From: Aneurinibacillus sp. REN35
GTDB lineage: Bacteria > Bacillota > Bacilli > Aneurinibacillales > Aneurinibacillaceae
Assembly: GCF_041379945.2 (NCBI RefSeq)
Contig: NZ_JBFTXJ020000001.1
Coordinates: 248,001-312,000 of the forward strand
DNA length: 64,000 bases
Reading direction: 5' to 3'
The notes beneath the pieces are model-generated. The model did not search any database and was not told where the DNA came from. It worked only from the letters and a program-made list of their open reading frames with translations. This document shows, piece by piece, positions 25,044 through 33,793 of this stretch (the stretch's first letter is position 1; each line of letters begins with the position of its first letter). The translations under genes and the position numbers were made by a program.

Positions 25044-26675
25044 ATGGACAAAACGTTACGTTTAATGTGGGGAAGAATGTGGGAGATGCATCAGCAAGCA
25101 AAAAACATCTTGTTCTTTTCCTCACACTCTACAGCAAATACGCAGGTGAAGAAAAAGCAGGAAAATATCATACAGCATAAGGAACCGAACCGGGCTCCTA
25201 AATCGAGCCCGGCGCAAAAGATTGGATTACTTCTTGGCCCGCTCTTATTTTTAGTGATTTTATTGTTTGTATCTCCCGACGGGATGTCTAAGGAAGCCGT
25301 AGCTGTACTGGCAAGCACAGTATGGATTGCGACATGGTGGGTAACAGAGGCTGTGCCGATTCCTGTCGCATCGCTGCTGCCGATTATTCTCTTTCCGTTA
25401 ACAGGAGCTGTCGAGGGTGATGCGGTTATGACGCCGTATGCCGACAGTATTATCTTTTTATTTATTGGCGGTTTTATGATTGCGATTGCAATCGAAAAAT
25501 GGAATCTGCATCGAAGAATTGCATTAAGTATCATTTTAATGATGGGAACCAATACAGAGAGGCTCGTATTGGGCTTCATTGCAGCAACAGGGTTTCTGTC
25601 CATGTGGATATCCAATACGGCAACAGCGATGATGATGGTTCCGATCGCTCTTGCGGTTACGTCTCAGGCGAAGGAATCAATGCGGCAGGATCAAGAGAAG
25701 ATGAACAATTTCGTAAAGGCTACGATGTTAGGGGTTATGTATGCGGCCTCTATCGGAGGATTGGGAACGCTCATCGGAACACCGGCAAATATGGTTCTAG
25801 CCTCTACGATCAAAAACTTGTATGGTATCGATCTTTCATTTTTTACTTGGATGATGTTTGCTATTCCACTGGTTGTTGTTATCTTGAGCGTTGCTTGGCT
25901 GTTTTTGGTTAAAGTGGCATTTCCGCAGGAAGTGAAGCATCTCCCCTCCGGTAAGGCGGTAATGGAGAAGGAGAAAAAGCTGTTAGGCAAGCCAAGCTTT
26001 GAAGAGAAGTTAATTCTTGCTGTATTTTTATTTACCGCTTTTTGCTGGGTGACACGGACATTCTTGTTAACCAAGTGGTTCCCGACGTTAAACGATACAA
26101 TAATTGCTATTATGGCTGGCCTTCTTCTCTTTTTATTACCGGCTAAAAGCGGACAATCAGCACGTTTATTGGTGTGGGAAGATGCAAAAAAAATACCGTG
26201 GGGCATTCTATTGTTGTTTGGAGGCGGATCTTCCATCGGAGATGCTTTTCAGAGCACAGGATTATCCAAATGGATCGGTCAGCAGATGACCATATTGGAC
26301 GGCATGAATTTTGCGATTGTAATTGTTGCAGTGATAGTGCTTGTTATTGTACTATCCGAGTTTACATCAAATGTTGCCACATCGATTATGCTTCTTCCCG
26401 TTATGGCTTCATTGGCCGTCGCATTGGAAGTACATCCATACAGCTTATTATTCGCAGCAGGGGTTGCGACATCATGTGCCTTCATTCTTCCGACAGCCGC
26501 TACACCGAATACCATTACATTTGCTACGGGCAAGATCAAGTTGTGGGATATGATGCGTTCCGGTGTTTGGATGAATCTATTCTGTATTGTAATCGTTACA
26601 TTGATGGTTCTTTATTTCATGCCAATCGTTTGGGATATTGATATGACATCATTGCCAGAATCAATGAGAAAATAA
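25044..26675 (+). CDS. DASS (SLC13) family sodium:dicarboxylate/sulfate symporter
   Basis: A 543-residue membrane protein with about 11 helices, like SdcS-type sodium:dicarboxylate carriers, preceded by an unusually long charged cytoplasmic N-terminus (about 70 residues). Two SNT motifs form the sodium and substrate sites: SMWISNTATAMMMVP in the first half and EFTSNVATSIMLLPV in the second, with SCAFILPTAATPNT before the end. It imports succinate, malate or fumarate in known relatives. A cre match upstream fits catabolite repression. AAAGGAGAC precedes ATG 25044. Confidence 0.92.
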   Translation: MDKTLRLMWGRMWEMHQQAKNILFFSSHSTANTQVKKKQENIIQHKEPNRAPKSSPAQKIGLLLGPLLFLVILLFVSPDGMSKEAVAVLASTVWIATWWVTEAVPIPVASLLPIILFPLTGAVEGDAVMTPYADSIIFLFIGGFMIAIAIEKWNLHRRIALSIILMMGTNTERLVLGFIAATGFLSMWISNTATAMMMVPIALAVTSQAKESMRQDQEKMNNFVKATMLGVMYAASIGGLGTLIGTPANMVLASTIKNLYGIDLSFFTWMMFAIPLVVVILSVAWLFLVKVAFPQEVKHLPSGKAVMEKEKKLLGKPSFEEKLILAVFLFTAFCWVTRTFLLTKWFPTLNDTIIAIMAGLLLFLLPAKSGQSARLLVWEDAKKIPWGILLLFGGGSSIGDAFQSTGLSKWIGQQMTILDGMNFAIVIVAVIVLVIVLSEFTSNVATSIMLLPVMASLAVALEVHPYSLLFAAGVATSCAFILPTAATPNTITFATGKIKLWDMMRSGVWMNLFCIVIVTLMVLYFMPIVWDIDMTSLPESMRK

Positions 26676-26695
26676 AAGCGCATGACCGTATTGCA

Positions 26696-26730
26696 ATCCA
26701 CCTTTGCATAAAAGCAAGGTGGATTTTTAT
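26696..26730 (+). terminator. Terminator after the DASS transporter gene
   Basis: ATCCACCTTTGC and GCAAGGTGGAT pair with a one-base bulge, followed by TTTTAT. Confidence 0.82.
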
Positions 26731-26741
26731 TCCTTTATACC

Positions 26742-26770
26742 TTGTATTACTATATACATCGTATTACAAT
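26742..26770 (+). promoter_or_regulatory. Promoter with overlapping dyad, PadR operon
   Basis: TTGTAT (26742-26747), 17-base spacer and TACAAT (26765-26770) form a near-consensus promoter. TTGTA at its start and TACAA at its end form a dyad, and GTATTAC occurs twice inside. This is the layout expected for autorepression by the PadR protein encoded downstream. Confidence 0.55.
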
Positions 26771-26804
26771 GATGGTGAGAAGATATAAGAGAAGGTGATC
26801 AAGG

Positions 26805-27131
26805 TTGGATAAGGAGATTATGAAGGGCAGCATTGACATTCTGCTGTTATCGCTGCTGGCCCAGCAGGAAATGTATGGCTATGAGATGGTAAAGACATTG
26901 AAGGAAACAAGCGGAGATTTGTACAACATGAGCGAGGGTACACTTTACCCGGCACTGAAACGAATGGAAAAAAAGGAATGGATCGAATCTTACTGGCAGG
27001 AGAGTGGGGGAGGGAACCGTCGCAAATATTACCGTTTGACCGAAGACGGCCGAAAGGAGCTGGCGCGGAAATTAGATGATTGGCAATCTGTTCATCAATT
27101 AATTTTCAAATGTGCAGGGAATTTGCCATGA
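26805..27131 (+). CDS. PadR family transcriptional regulator
   Basis: A 108-residue winged-helix repressor. MKGSIDILLLSLLAQQEMYGYEM and the wing region LYPALKRMEKKEWIESYW are standard PadR features (given here in segments: SIDILLLSLL, MYGYEMVKTL, LYPALKRMEKK). TTG 26805 follows GAAGGTGATC; ATG 26820 with AAGGAG is an alternative 5 residues shorter. It overlaps the next gene by 4 bases. PadR paired with a HAAS-domain membrane protein is a common Firmicutes module for envelope stress or transporter control. Confidence 0.92.
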   Translation: MDKEIMKGSIDILLLSLLAQQEMYGYEMVKTLKETSGDLYNMSEGTLYPALKRMEKKEWIESYWQESGGGNRRKYYRLTEDGRKELARKLDDWQSVHQLIFKCAGNLP

Positions 27132-27994
27132 AAGTATTTGACAACTATATTGAAAAGATCCTTGATCGCATTGATTGCAGCAGGGAAGAGAGAGACGATA
27201 TGCGAGAAGAAATACGCTCACACTTGGAGGCGGCAAGAGATGCGTATCAGGAGCAGGGATACGCGGAAGAGGAAGCGATTCGGAAGGCTGTGGCTGATTT
27301 TGGTGTGGAAGAGGAGATTGGAGAAGGACTTCAGCAGACGCTCTTTCCTTATCGAAATCAACTGCTGACAGGGATGGGAGCGGGCATGCTCCTATATGGC
27401 ACATCAGGTTATCTGCATGCATTATTTTCATACGGTCAGGCACATGTAATCTGGGTTACACTGAGCGCTTTAATAGGCACTGGACTGATTCTTGCAGCGA
27501 TGTATCCCGCTTATGCGGCGAATAGAAAAGTATGGATGGGAAGTGCATTTGCAGGAATGATCGTGTGTGTACTCTTCGGTTTTGCTGTATTGGAGCAAGC
27601 GGAGACTTGGTATGCAAAGCCGCTGTATGTGTTGGGCAGCTTCCTTGGGATAGGTGCGCTGGTCATGATCTTTCTGATTGCATTAAAAGGATGGGAGAGT
27701 GGGTTGGAAAGTAAGCGGGAGCGAAAAAAACGAATTGCCATCCACCTATTTAATCTGATGAGTGGCATTCCCGTATGCGGTTTGTCGTTGCTGATGGCTT
27801 ATGGCGGACTTCTGTTTGGCGGTGTGAGTCCATTCGTTCTTATCCCACTTGGCATGATTGCTTTCTGGGCTTTCTCGTATTGGGCGCAATATCGTATGCG
27901 AATCAGATATGCAGGGCTAAGCTATCTATTTGGGAGTCTTTCTCTTCTTTTGACATGCGGCGTGATTTATATGATAGCAACAAAGATGTTATGA
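27128..27994 (+). CDS. HAAS (permease prefix) domain membrane protein
   Basis: A 288-residue protein. Its N-terminal ~80 residues form a helical HAAS domain (DRIDCSREERDDMREEIRSHL, in part, and AYQEQGYAEEEAIRKAV), which in this family binds the partner PadR regulator. Eight or so hydrophobic helices follow. ATG 27128 overlaps the PadR stop; a longer in-frame start lies within padR and is unlikely. The membrane part has no recognised enzymatic motif. Confidence 0.82.
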   Translation: MKVFDNYIEKILDRIDCSREERDDMREEIRSHLEAARDAYQEQGYAEEEAIRKAVADFGVEEEIGEGLQQTLFPYRNQLLTGMGAGMLLYGTSGYLHALFSYGQAHVIWVTLSALIGTGLILAAMYPAYAANRKVWMGSAFAGMIVCVLFGFAVLEQAETWYAKPLYVLGSFLGIGALVMIFLIALKGWESGLESKRERKKRIAIHLFNLMSGIPVCGLSLLMAYGGLLFGGVSPFVLIPLGMIAFWAFSYWAQYRMRIRYAGLSYLFGSLSLLLTCGVIYMIATKML

Positions 27995-28027
27995 GGGCTT
28001 ACTTATAGAAAAGAGAGGAATGCTTGT

Positions 28028-29074
28028 ATGCCGAGAAAAGTAAAAGCGCTATCGATTGTGGCAGCAGTATTGGTTGGACTGACCCTTCTATGGGGAATTG
28101 GACTTGGTATGGGAGGAAAAACAAGGGCAAATGAACAAACAGGACTGCTGCAAGATTTTGACTTGCGAGGTACACAGGCTGTCTTTGCATACTCGTCCAA
28201 CGGTAGAATCGGAATCTATACATCAGATACCGCAGGGAAAAATGTCACGCGTCTTATGAAAGCAGAGGGGGAAGAAGTCCTGCATCACCCGGTATTCTCC
28301 CCTGATGGAGAGAGAATCATCTATATCTCTACGCCAAAGGATCGGGAGCAGCAGAAGAGTGCGTTGTATAGTATGAATGCGGACGGAAGTGGAAACCGGC
28401 AGTTATATGCTGTCGACGCATTGATTACAGAAGTGGTTTTTGCCCCGGATGGTCAATCCATATACTATCTTTGCGCAGATACTTTCACCAATTATTCACC
28501 AATTGCACGAAAGGATGCGCATGACTTCGATGTATATTCACTTTCACTTGCAGGAGGAGAGCCGAAGCGTCTCACCAACATGAAGGATTATATGCTTGAG
28601 GCACTCAGCATCTCTCCTGACGGTAAGGAATTGTATGTGACCAGAGGAGATGATCAGCATGTAACGAAGCCAGAGGATACATTTACTGTAAAAAACAAAG
28701 TGTTTCGTATTCCGCTTTCCAATCCCAATGATAGAAAGGCCATCACATTGCCAGGAATTACAGAAGATGTATACGATGCGGCTTTTTCAAAGGATGGCCG
28801 CTGGATGGTTTTTAACTCGATTGCAAATACAGGAGCGGATGGAAACTTCCAATATGAACTCTATATTCAGGATAGAAAGAGCGGACAGATTCGACAGCTC
28901 ACTCATTTGGGCAGGCATGCGGGTGCAGCGGTTGTTGATGATAAAAACGAGTGGATATACTTTATGTGGGATGGTAATTTTGCCAAGGGGGACCCAATTT
29001 ATGAATGGTACCGTGTATCACTGCACAAAAATAAGGTAGAGCCTATTCCCCTAACGATCGAAGCCGACCAGTAG
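28028..29074 (+). CDS. Membrane-anchored TolB-like beta-propeller (PD40) protein
   Basis: A 348-residue protein with an N-terminal signal anchor (KALSIVAAVLVGLTLLWGIGLGMGG, residues about 5-29) and an extracytoplasmic WD40-like beta-propeller. The repeats carry the PD40 signature, such as HHPVFSPDGERIIYIST, VVFAPDGQSIYYL and LSISPDGKELYVT. Third gene after padR, 33 bases behind the HAAS gene, so probably in the same transcript. Function not known; propellers of this type often bind partner proteins or ligands at the cell surface. AGAGAGGAA precedes ATG 28028. Confidence 0.82.
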   Translation: MPRKVKALSIVAAVLVGLTLLWGIGLGMGGKTRANEQTGLLQDFDLRGTQAVFAYSSNGRIGIYTSDTAGKNVTRLMKAEGEEVLHHPVFSPDGERIIYISTPKDREQQKSALYSMNADGSGNRQLYAVDALITEVVFAPDGQSIYYLCADTFTNYSPIARKDAHDFDVYSLSLAGGEPKRLTNMKDYMLEALSISPDGKELYVTRGDDQHVTKPEDTFTVKNKVFRIPLSNPNDRKAITLPGITEDVYDAAFSKDGRWMVFNSIANTGADGNFQYELYIQDRKSGQIRQLTHLGRHAGAAVVDDKNEWIYFMWDGNFAKGDPIYEWYRVSLHKNKVEPIPLTIEADQ

Positions 29075-29085
29075 ATAGGATATGA

Positions 29086-29120
29086 AAAAGCCGTCTGGAT
29101 TTTCTCCAGAACGGCTTATT
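29086..29120. terminator. Bidirectional terminator between the beta-propeller and rep genes
   Basis: AAGCCGTCTGGA pairs with TCCAGAACGGCTT (one bulge), flanked by A and T runs. Confidence 0.75.
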
Positions 29121-30231
29121 CGTTCTTCTCACCAAGCGCAACCAATAAATGGTGGATGCGTTCGCGCTGCTCTTCGATGGTCTCTTCCTGTTCGAGCTCT
29201 TTATCCGTTTCTTGTAATTTCTGGCGCTCGAGCTGATCGATGATATGCTGTGGAACGCCTTTATAGTATGGTTGTTGCACAATATCCTTTCGCTTAGGCT
29301 GATTTTCTGTGCTGCTCTTTCCCCGGCGGTAATCCTGTTCTAACGCTTTATATGTATACCCTACCACATTTTTTACTTTACCGGCTTTATAGTCTTGCTC
29401 GACGATTTGCAGATTTTCTATTATGTATGATTCCTCATATGTTTTAATCGCGCGATCGATCTGAATATCCGTCAGTCCAAACTCGCGCAAGCGGGCGATT
29501 AATCCCAGTTCATTCTTCAGCATCGTCGACTCTTCCTGCTTATGTGTTTTTTTCTTATGAATAATAAAGCAGATCTTTGCGACCTTTCGTCCGGCCTTTA
29601 TTTCTTCCATATCAAAGAAAATATCTGTTTTTTCATCTAATTCCTTTTGAGCTACCTTGAGCACACGGCTTTTAAAATGACCGTATTTCTCGTATTCATT
29701 TCGTTCAATACCTAAAGTAAATTTCAAATCTTCTACGTCGAATGTTCGGGTGCCGATTTGTGCATATTGCTTAAGCAGCTCATAAATTCGAATCGAATAG
29801 ACGCTTCGTAGCTGCATGACATCATGCAGACGATAGGTAGTAAAGCGTTCCTTGAGCTGGAGCAGGTACGGCTTGAGCTTAGGCGAGAATTCAAGCTCCA
29901 TATACCCTTGCCCGATGAAATACTCTGCCGATGCCAGCCACGGCATGTAGAGAATAGATTTTTCCTTTTTTATGCCAAACGATTTTTTCATCAAGTTTTT
30001 GAGGATATCCTGGATATCGTTATGGGCGCCGGTCCGTTTAAGACCCAATAGCTCTACGAATTCAGCCACTTCAATGCGGTACCGCTTGAATTCTTCGTCA
30101 TCGGGCTGTACTTTGGCTGCAAGCATAAGAATGATGCGCTGTTCATTCGTAGTGAGCCGGTAAGAAGCTTCGATGAGTTCGTTTGACTTTGTTACGACTA
30201 ATCTGTCGTTTGCTTTTGATAGATGTGCCAT
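29116..30231 (-). CDS. Rep_3/RepB family plasmid replication initiator
   Basis: A 371-residue initiator of the Rep_3 superfamily, which binds iterons through two winged-helix domains and opens an origin. The N-terminal LVVTKSNELIEASYRLTTNEQRIILML, in part ELIEASYRLTTNEQRIILM, and the RLHDVMQLRSVYSIRIYELLKQY segment are diagnostic. ATG 30231 follows AGGAGG and gives MAHLSKANDRLVV, the usual start; an upstream in-frame codon at 30291 adds atypical residues. The C-terminal 100 residues are charged and helical. Its iterons (30305-30607) lie immediately upstream, as in plasmid origins. No parA, parB, relaxase or toxin-antitoxin gene is near, so the locus may be a captured plasmid origin. Confidence 0.93.
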   Translation of the reverse strand: MAHLSKANDRLVVTKSNELIEASYRLTTNEQRIILMLAAKVQPDDEEFKRYRIEVAEFVELLGLKRTGAHNDIQDILKNLMKKSFGIKKEKSILYMPWLASAEYFIGQGYMELEFSPKLKPYLLQLKERFTTYRLHDVMQLRSVYSIRIYELLKQYAQIGTRTFDVEDLKFTLGIERNEYEKYGHFKSRVLKVAQKELDEKTDIFFDMEEIKAGRKVAKICFIIHKKKTHKQEESTMLKNELGLIARLREFGLTDIQIDRAIKTYEESYIIENLQIVEQDYKAGKVKNVVGYTYKALEQDYRRGKSSTENQPKRKDIVQQPYYKGVPQHIIDQLERQKLQETDKELEQEETIEEQRERIHHLLVALGEKNE

Positions 30232-30304
30232 GAACGGAAGCCTCCTGCCTAATCTATCAATTATTATACCGTTTCCCTTTTTTAAAATCACGAAAAAATA
30301 AAGC

Positions 30305-30607
30305 TGTGATGGTTACTCCGTTTTTGTGATCGTTTACGCCGGAATCGTGATACTTCACTCCGTTTTTGTGATCGTTTACGCCGGAATTGTGATACTTCAC
30401 TCCGTTTTTGTGATCGTTTACGCCGGAATTGTGATACCTTCCACTCCGTTTTTGTGATCGTTTACGCCGGAACTGTGATACTTTACTCCGTTTTTGTGAT
30501 ATCTCACGCCGGAGTTGTGATCTTTTCTACTCCGCTTTTGTGATAGCTTACGCCGAAGTTGTGATTCTTTACTCCGCTTCTGTGATAGCTCACGCCGGAA
30601 TTGTGAT
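30305..30607. repeat. Iteron array of about 15 TGTGAT-type repeats (plasmid-type origin)
   Basis: TGTGAT recurs every 21-22 bases about 15 times. Alternating forms are TGTGAT-N5-ACTCCG and TGTGAT-N5-ACGCCG, giving about seven 42-44-base composite units. The first four units (30305-30475) are nearly identical and the last ones have drifted. A spacing of two helical turns puts every copy on one face of the DNA, as for Rep_3 binding sites. Downstream, AT-rich DNA with the direct repeat AAAACAAAGAAAACAG (30663 and about 30696) could be the unwinding element. No clear DnaA box was seen. Confidence 0.9.
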
Positions 30608-30708
30608 ACTTAGACTCTTTGAACCCAGAGATATCAAGGTTTAAAGAGTAAGGAAAACATATAAAACAAAGAAAACAGGTAAAACAAAAGATTGTAAAAC
30701 AAAGAAAA

Positions 30709-30733
30709 CAGCCGTTCTATAAAAAAACGGCTG
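30709..30733 (-). terminator. Terminator after the penicillin-binding protein gene
   Basis: CAGCCGTT and AACGGCTG pair; on the minus strand a T-rich tract follows. Confidence 0.7.
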
Positions 30734-30743
30734 CTGGCTGTAT

Positions 30744-32807
30744 TTATGATTTAGTAGGTATGGCTGTTTCTGGATCATACGGTTTATCCGTCGGCCCTAA
30801 TCCAACATATTTATCGTAGATATCATAAATCGATCGGGCAATGATCCCGGCAGAAGGGCCGCCGTATCCGCCCTGTGGTACGATTACCGCTACCGCAAGC
30901 TTCGGATTGTTTGCCGGCGCAAATGAAACAAACACGCCATTGTTGATTTCTTTGTATTTACGCCAGTTCACTTTTTTAGAGAAATCGACTGAATCCGGTA
31001 CATAAATATCCTGCTGGGAGGTACCTGTTTTTGCGGCTACACGATAAGGAAAACCAGCAAACGCACTGCGTGCTGTTCCGGTTGGTCCGGTAACTCGAGC
31101 CATTCCGTCATGAACTGTATTCCAGTACGAATCGGGCTCTTGTAATACGCTTAAGATTTCCGGCTTGAACGATCGAACAACTTTTCCATTGTTATCGGTA
31201 ATGCGGTCAACAATTTGCGGTTTCATTCGCACACCGCGATTGGCCATGGTTGCCATATACTGTGCAAGCTGCATGGCTGTATAGCGACCCTGCTGACCAA
31301 AGGAAGCCTGAACCATAGCTGCAACAGGCCCGTACCGTTTGTTCATAACAAGAAAATCTTCACCGCCTGGTGATTCATTAGGCAGATCGATTCCTGTTTT
31401 TATGCCCAGACCGAATGCATGCATATATTTCTGGAAAATAGGGGTAGCGTTTTTCTTGTATTTCTTGGCCAGCGTATGACCGATATAGGCCATATACGTA
31501 TTCGATGATTTCTCGATTGCCTTCTGCGGTGTTAATGAGCCATAATTATGTCCGCTGTCATTACGAATCACATCTCCGGCCCCACCGTATTGGTATGCTC
31601 CTGGGTCGGACCAGTAATATGGAGCAATTTGTTCTGATAACCCCATAAGCACGGTAGCTGGTTTTATGACGGAGCCAGCAGGCACGATGGAGGCGGGGTG
31701 CTTATAGCTTTCGAGCTGGGCTGCGGTTCCTTTCTTCGGACGAACATCATAGGGAGCGCTTCGGATCGTACCGTTTGTAAAGGAATATTGATTGGCTTCA
31801 TACGTTCCCTGATCCGGATTGGACGTCCAAATATTAGGGTCATATTCCGGATAGCTAATCATAGCCACTACTTTTCCAGTTTTTACCTCTATAGCAACCG
31901 CATAGGCCGTTTTAGCGTACGATGCATTGCGGCCTGTCGCCCGGAGCTTTGGCAGAAAGCCCTTAATAAACTCTGTTGCTTCTAATTGAACGCGTTGGTC
32001 AATCGTTAGATAGAGGTTCTTTCCGCTTTTTGGAGCGACTTCCTCCATTTGCTTTAAGATGGATTGCTTTGAATTTACTTGATAGGTTCGATATCCATTT
32101 TCACCACGAAGCTCGTCTTCATAGCTTCGCTCCACTCCATCGAAGCCGACCATCTGATTGGGTAGATAGCTGGCTTTGCGCTGCCGATAGAATTCTATAT
32201 TCTGGTTATCTGCAACGTTAAATGGACGAACGTATCCGACTGCTTGTACCGCGACTTGTTTTAGGTCATATTTTCGTATGGGTTTCGTTACAACCGATAT
32301 TCCACGCAGTTCGGTTCGATGTTCCGCTAAGTAGGCGATCTCTTCTTTTGACAAATCGTATTTTAGATCTTTTTCAAGAAACTTTGACGTCTGCCTGGGA
32401 ACCTCAACAATTTGTCCGTTTTTATATTGATATTCGGCATCCATTTTTTTTAATAAGTCTTCTTTGGTTGTACCTTTTAGGATCGTAGACATCCGATGGG
32501 CGAGAGAAACCAGCTCGTCTTTGGTCATGCCGTTCTCTTCTTGGAATACTGCCGCAAACGAAGCGCGGCTATAGACGAGAAGATTGCCGTTTTTGTCATA
32601 GATACTTCCACGCAGGGCAGGAATGGGTACTTTTTTATCCGACTTGGCAGAGGCTTGCTGGATGTATTCGTCCCCTTTGACCACCTGAATGTAGGCAAGT
32701 CTAAAGATCATAACCGCAAATACGGAAAACACGAGCATAAGAAGGAAGGTGAGACGGGCAAAAATTTGCTGGCGTCGTGACTGTTCTTTTTTTTCGTTTT
32801 CTAGCAT
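30744..32807 (-). CDS. Class B penicillin-binding protein (PBP2-like transpeptidase)
   Basis: A 687-residue high-molecular-weight PBP: short cytoplasmic tail, one membrane anchor (residues about 16-38), a dimerisation domain starting at RGSIYDKNGNLLVYS and a C-terminal transpeptidase domain. Active-site motifs are SVIK (SxxK, in PAGSVIKPATV), SSN (in KSSNTYMAY) and KTG (in AAKTGTSQ). It crosslinks peptidoglycan during elongation, division or sporulation; the PBP2/SpoVD-type layout does not by itself tell which. The ribosome binding site AGGACGTGAT is weak. A core cell-wall gene next to a plasmid-type origin is noteworthy. Confidence 0.92.
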   Translation of the reverse strand: MLENEKKEQSRRQQIFARLTFLLMLVFSVFAVMIFRLAYIQVVKGDEYIQQASAKSDKKVPIPALRGSIYDKNGNLLVYSRASFAAVFQEENGMTKDELVSLAHRMSTILKGTTKEDLLKKMDAEYQYKNGQIVEVPRQTSKFLEKDLKYDLSKEEIAYLAEHRTELRGISVVTKPIRKYDLKQVAVQAVGYVRPFNVADNQNIEFYRQRKASYLPNQMVGFDGVERSYEDELRGENGYRTYQVNSKQSILKQMEEVAPKSGKNLYLTIDQRVQLEATEFIKGFLPKLRATGRNASYAKTAYAVAIEVKTGKVVAMISYPEYDPNIWTSNPDQGTYEANQYSFTNGTIRSAPYDVRPKKGTAAQLESYKHPASIVPAGSVIKPATVLMGLSEQIAPYYWSDPGAYQYGGAGDVIRNDSGHNYGSLTPQKAIEKSSNTYMAYIGHTLAKKYKKNATPIFQKYMHAFGLGIKTGIDLPNESPGGEDFLVMNKRYGPVAAMVQASFGQQGRYTAMQLAQYMATMANRGVRMKPQIVDRITDNNGKVVRSFKPEILSVLQEPDSYWNTVHDGMARVTGPTGTARSAFAGFPYRVAAKTGTSQQDIYVPDSVDFSKKVNWRKYKEINNGVFVSFAPANNPKLAVAVIVPQGGYGGPSAGIIARSIYDIYDKYVGLGPTDKPYDPETAIPTKS

Positions 32808-32962
32808 TTATATAATCACGTCCTGAGTTATTAAAATAGTAGGTATAAAGCATGGAATAAGCATATGGTCTATTTTACAATAAAATATACAAAATTAGGT
32901 ACGATTTAGTAAAATATAGCACAGACAAGATCAGGACTATGTAAACGAAGCGGGAGGATTGT

Positions 32963-33067
32963 ATGAGCAGGGACGTTACTCTATTTGGAATCATGCTGCT
33001 TCTTTTCTGGATTGGCACCTTTGTTTTTGCCGTGCGGTTATTGCTTCATGAACATCGGGGTTGCTAA
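32963..33067 (+). CDS. Small single-pass membrane protein, 34 residues
   Basis: MSRDVTLFGIMLLLFWIGTF begins a 34-residue peptide with one hydrophobic helix (residues about 6-27) and a short His/Arg tail ending RGC. CGGGAGGATT, an excellent ribosome binding site, is 4-8 bases before ATG 32963. The frame was found by eye. No family recognised; membrane miniproteins of this size often modulate larger membrane complexes. The flanks (32808-32962 and 33068-33217) hold nothing else I can support. Confidence 0.5.
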   Translation: MSRDVTLFGIMLLLFWIGTFVFAVRLLLHEHRGC

Positions 33068-33217
33068 TACCGTGGATTACGCTTCTATATTCTATTATTA
33101 TATTGATATTTGCAAAGCATGTATGGCTTAGTAAAAGATAAATCCTTCGTTCAACTTCGATCTGTGTTAAAACAGTAAAGGTGTACGAGCATTTTGTAAA
33201 ACATGCTTATTATAAGT

Positions 33218-33559
33218 TTAGGATAGTGAAGTGTTTTTGTGATTTATAAAGAAGGCCGTTGATAAAACAAAGTGCATAACACCCATTACAAGCCCAACTG
33301 TAGTCATTATAAAATTAAGGTTTGAGGAAAAATCTAATAGTGATAACGAGGAAAAGAAAGAAACTGTAGCAGTTGTTAAAACAAAAAGTACTTTTAAAAT
33401 TTTTTTAGATATAAATAGATTTATGAGGTGGGAAAACACACCTATGATCAAAATAAAATATGCTGGTATAAATAAAAGTGTAGTAGCTATATCGGTGAAT
33501 AAAGGAAATTCATTCTGGTTGTAATTGGGCCAAAAAAACCAGACTAGAAAAATGGACAA
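33218..33559 (-). CDS. Possible hypothetical membrane protein, 113 residues
   Basis: Three to four hydrophobic helices (IATTLLFIPAYFILIIGVF, VLFVLTTATVSFFSSLSLL, MGVMHFVLSTAFFI). The stretch is visibly more AT-rich than its surroundings. The start would be TTG and no good ribosome binding site is seen, so the real start may differ or the gene may be decayed or foreign. No family recognised. Confidence 0.4.
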   Translation of the reverse strand: MSIFLVWFFWPNYNQNEFPLFTDIATTLLFIPAYFILIIGVFSHLINLFISKKILKVLFVLTTATVSFFSSLSLLDFSSNLNFIMTTVGLVMGVMHFVLSTAFFINHKNTSLS

Positions 33560-33705
33560 GATAAAAGAAGAAAATAATCACAGCTTATACCACAAAGCCT
33601 GATGCCCTCTTTCTAATAAAATATAACATCTTTTATTTTATATTAAATGAAAAGGAAAACACTAGGCGAGACATTACTTGCTATAAGTTAAATCAAATAC
33701 ACAGT

Positions 33706-33745
33706 AAAAACCAGCCGTCCTATATTTTCAGGATGGCTGGTTTTA
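33706..33745 (-). terminator. Terminator after the MFS gene
   Basis: AAAACCAGCCGTCCT pairs with AGGATGGCTGGTTTT; on the minus strand the stem is followed by a T run. Confidence 0.8.
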
Positions 33746-33793
33746 CTATCTCAGTCCCTTCTGCTGGTGTTAGATTCTTTAGCTAAGAGGCAT

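Noticed and set aside
30305-30607. Regular repeats that could be taken for a CRISPR array
   Set aside because: The period is 21-22 bases, the repeats run head to tail without unique 30-40-base spacers, and they adjoin a Rep_3 gene; they are iterons.
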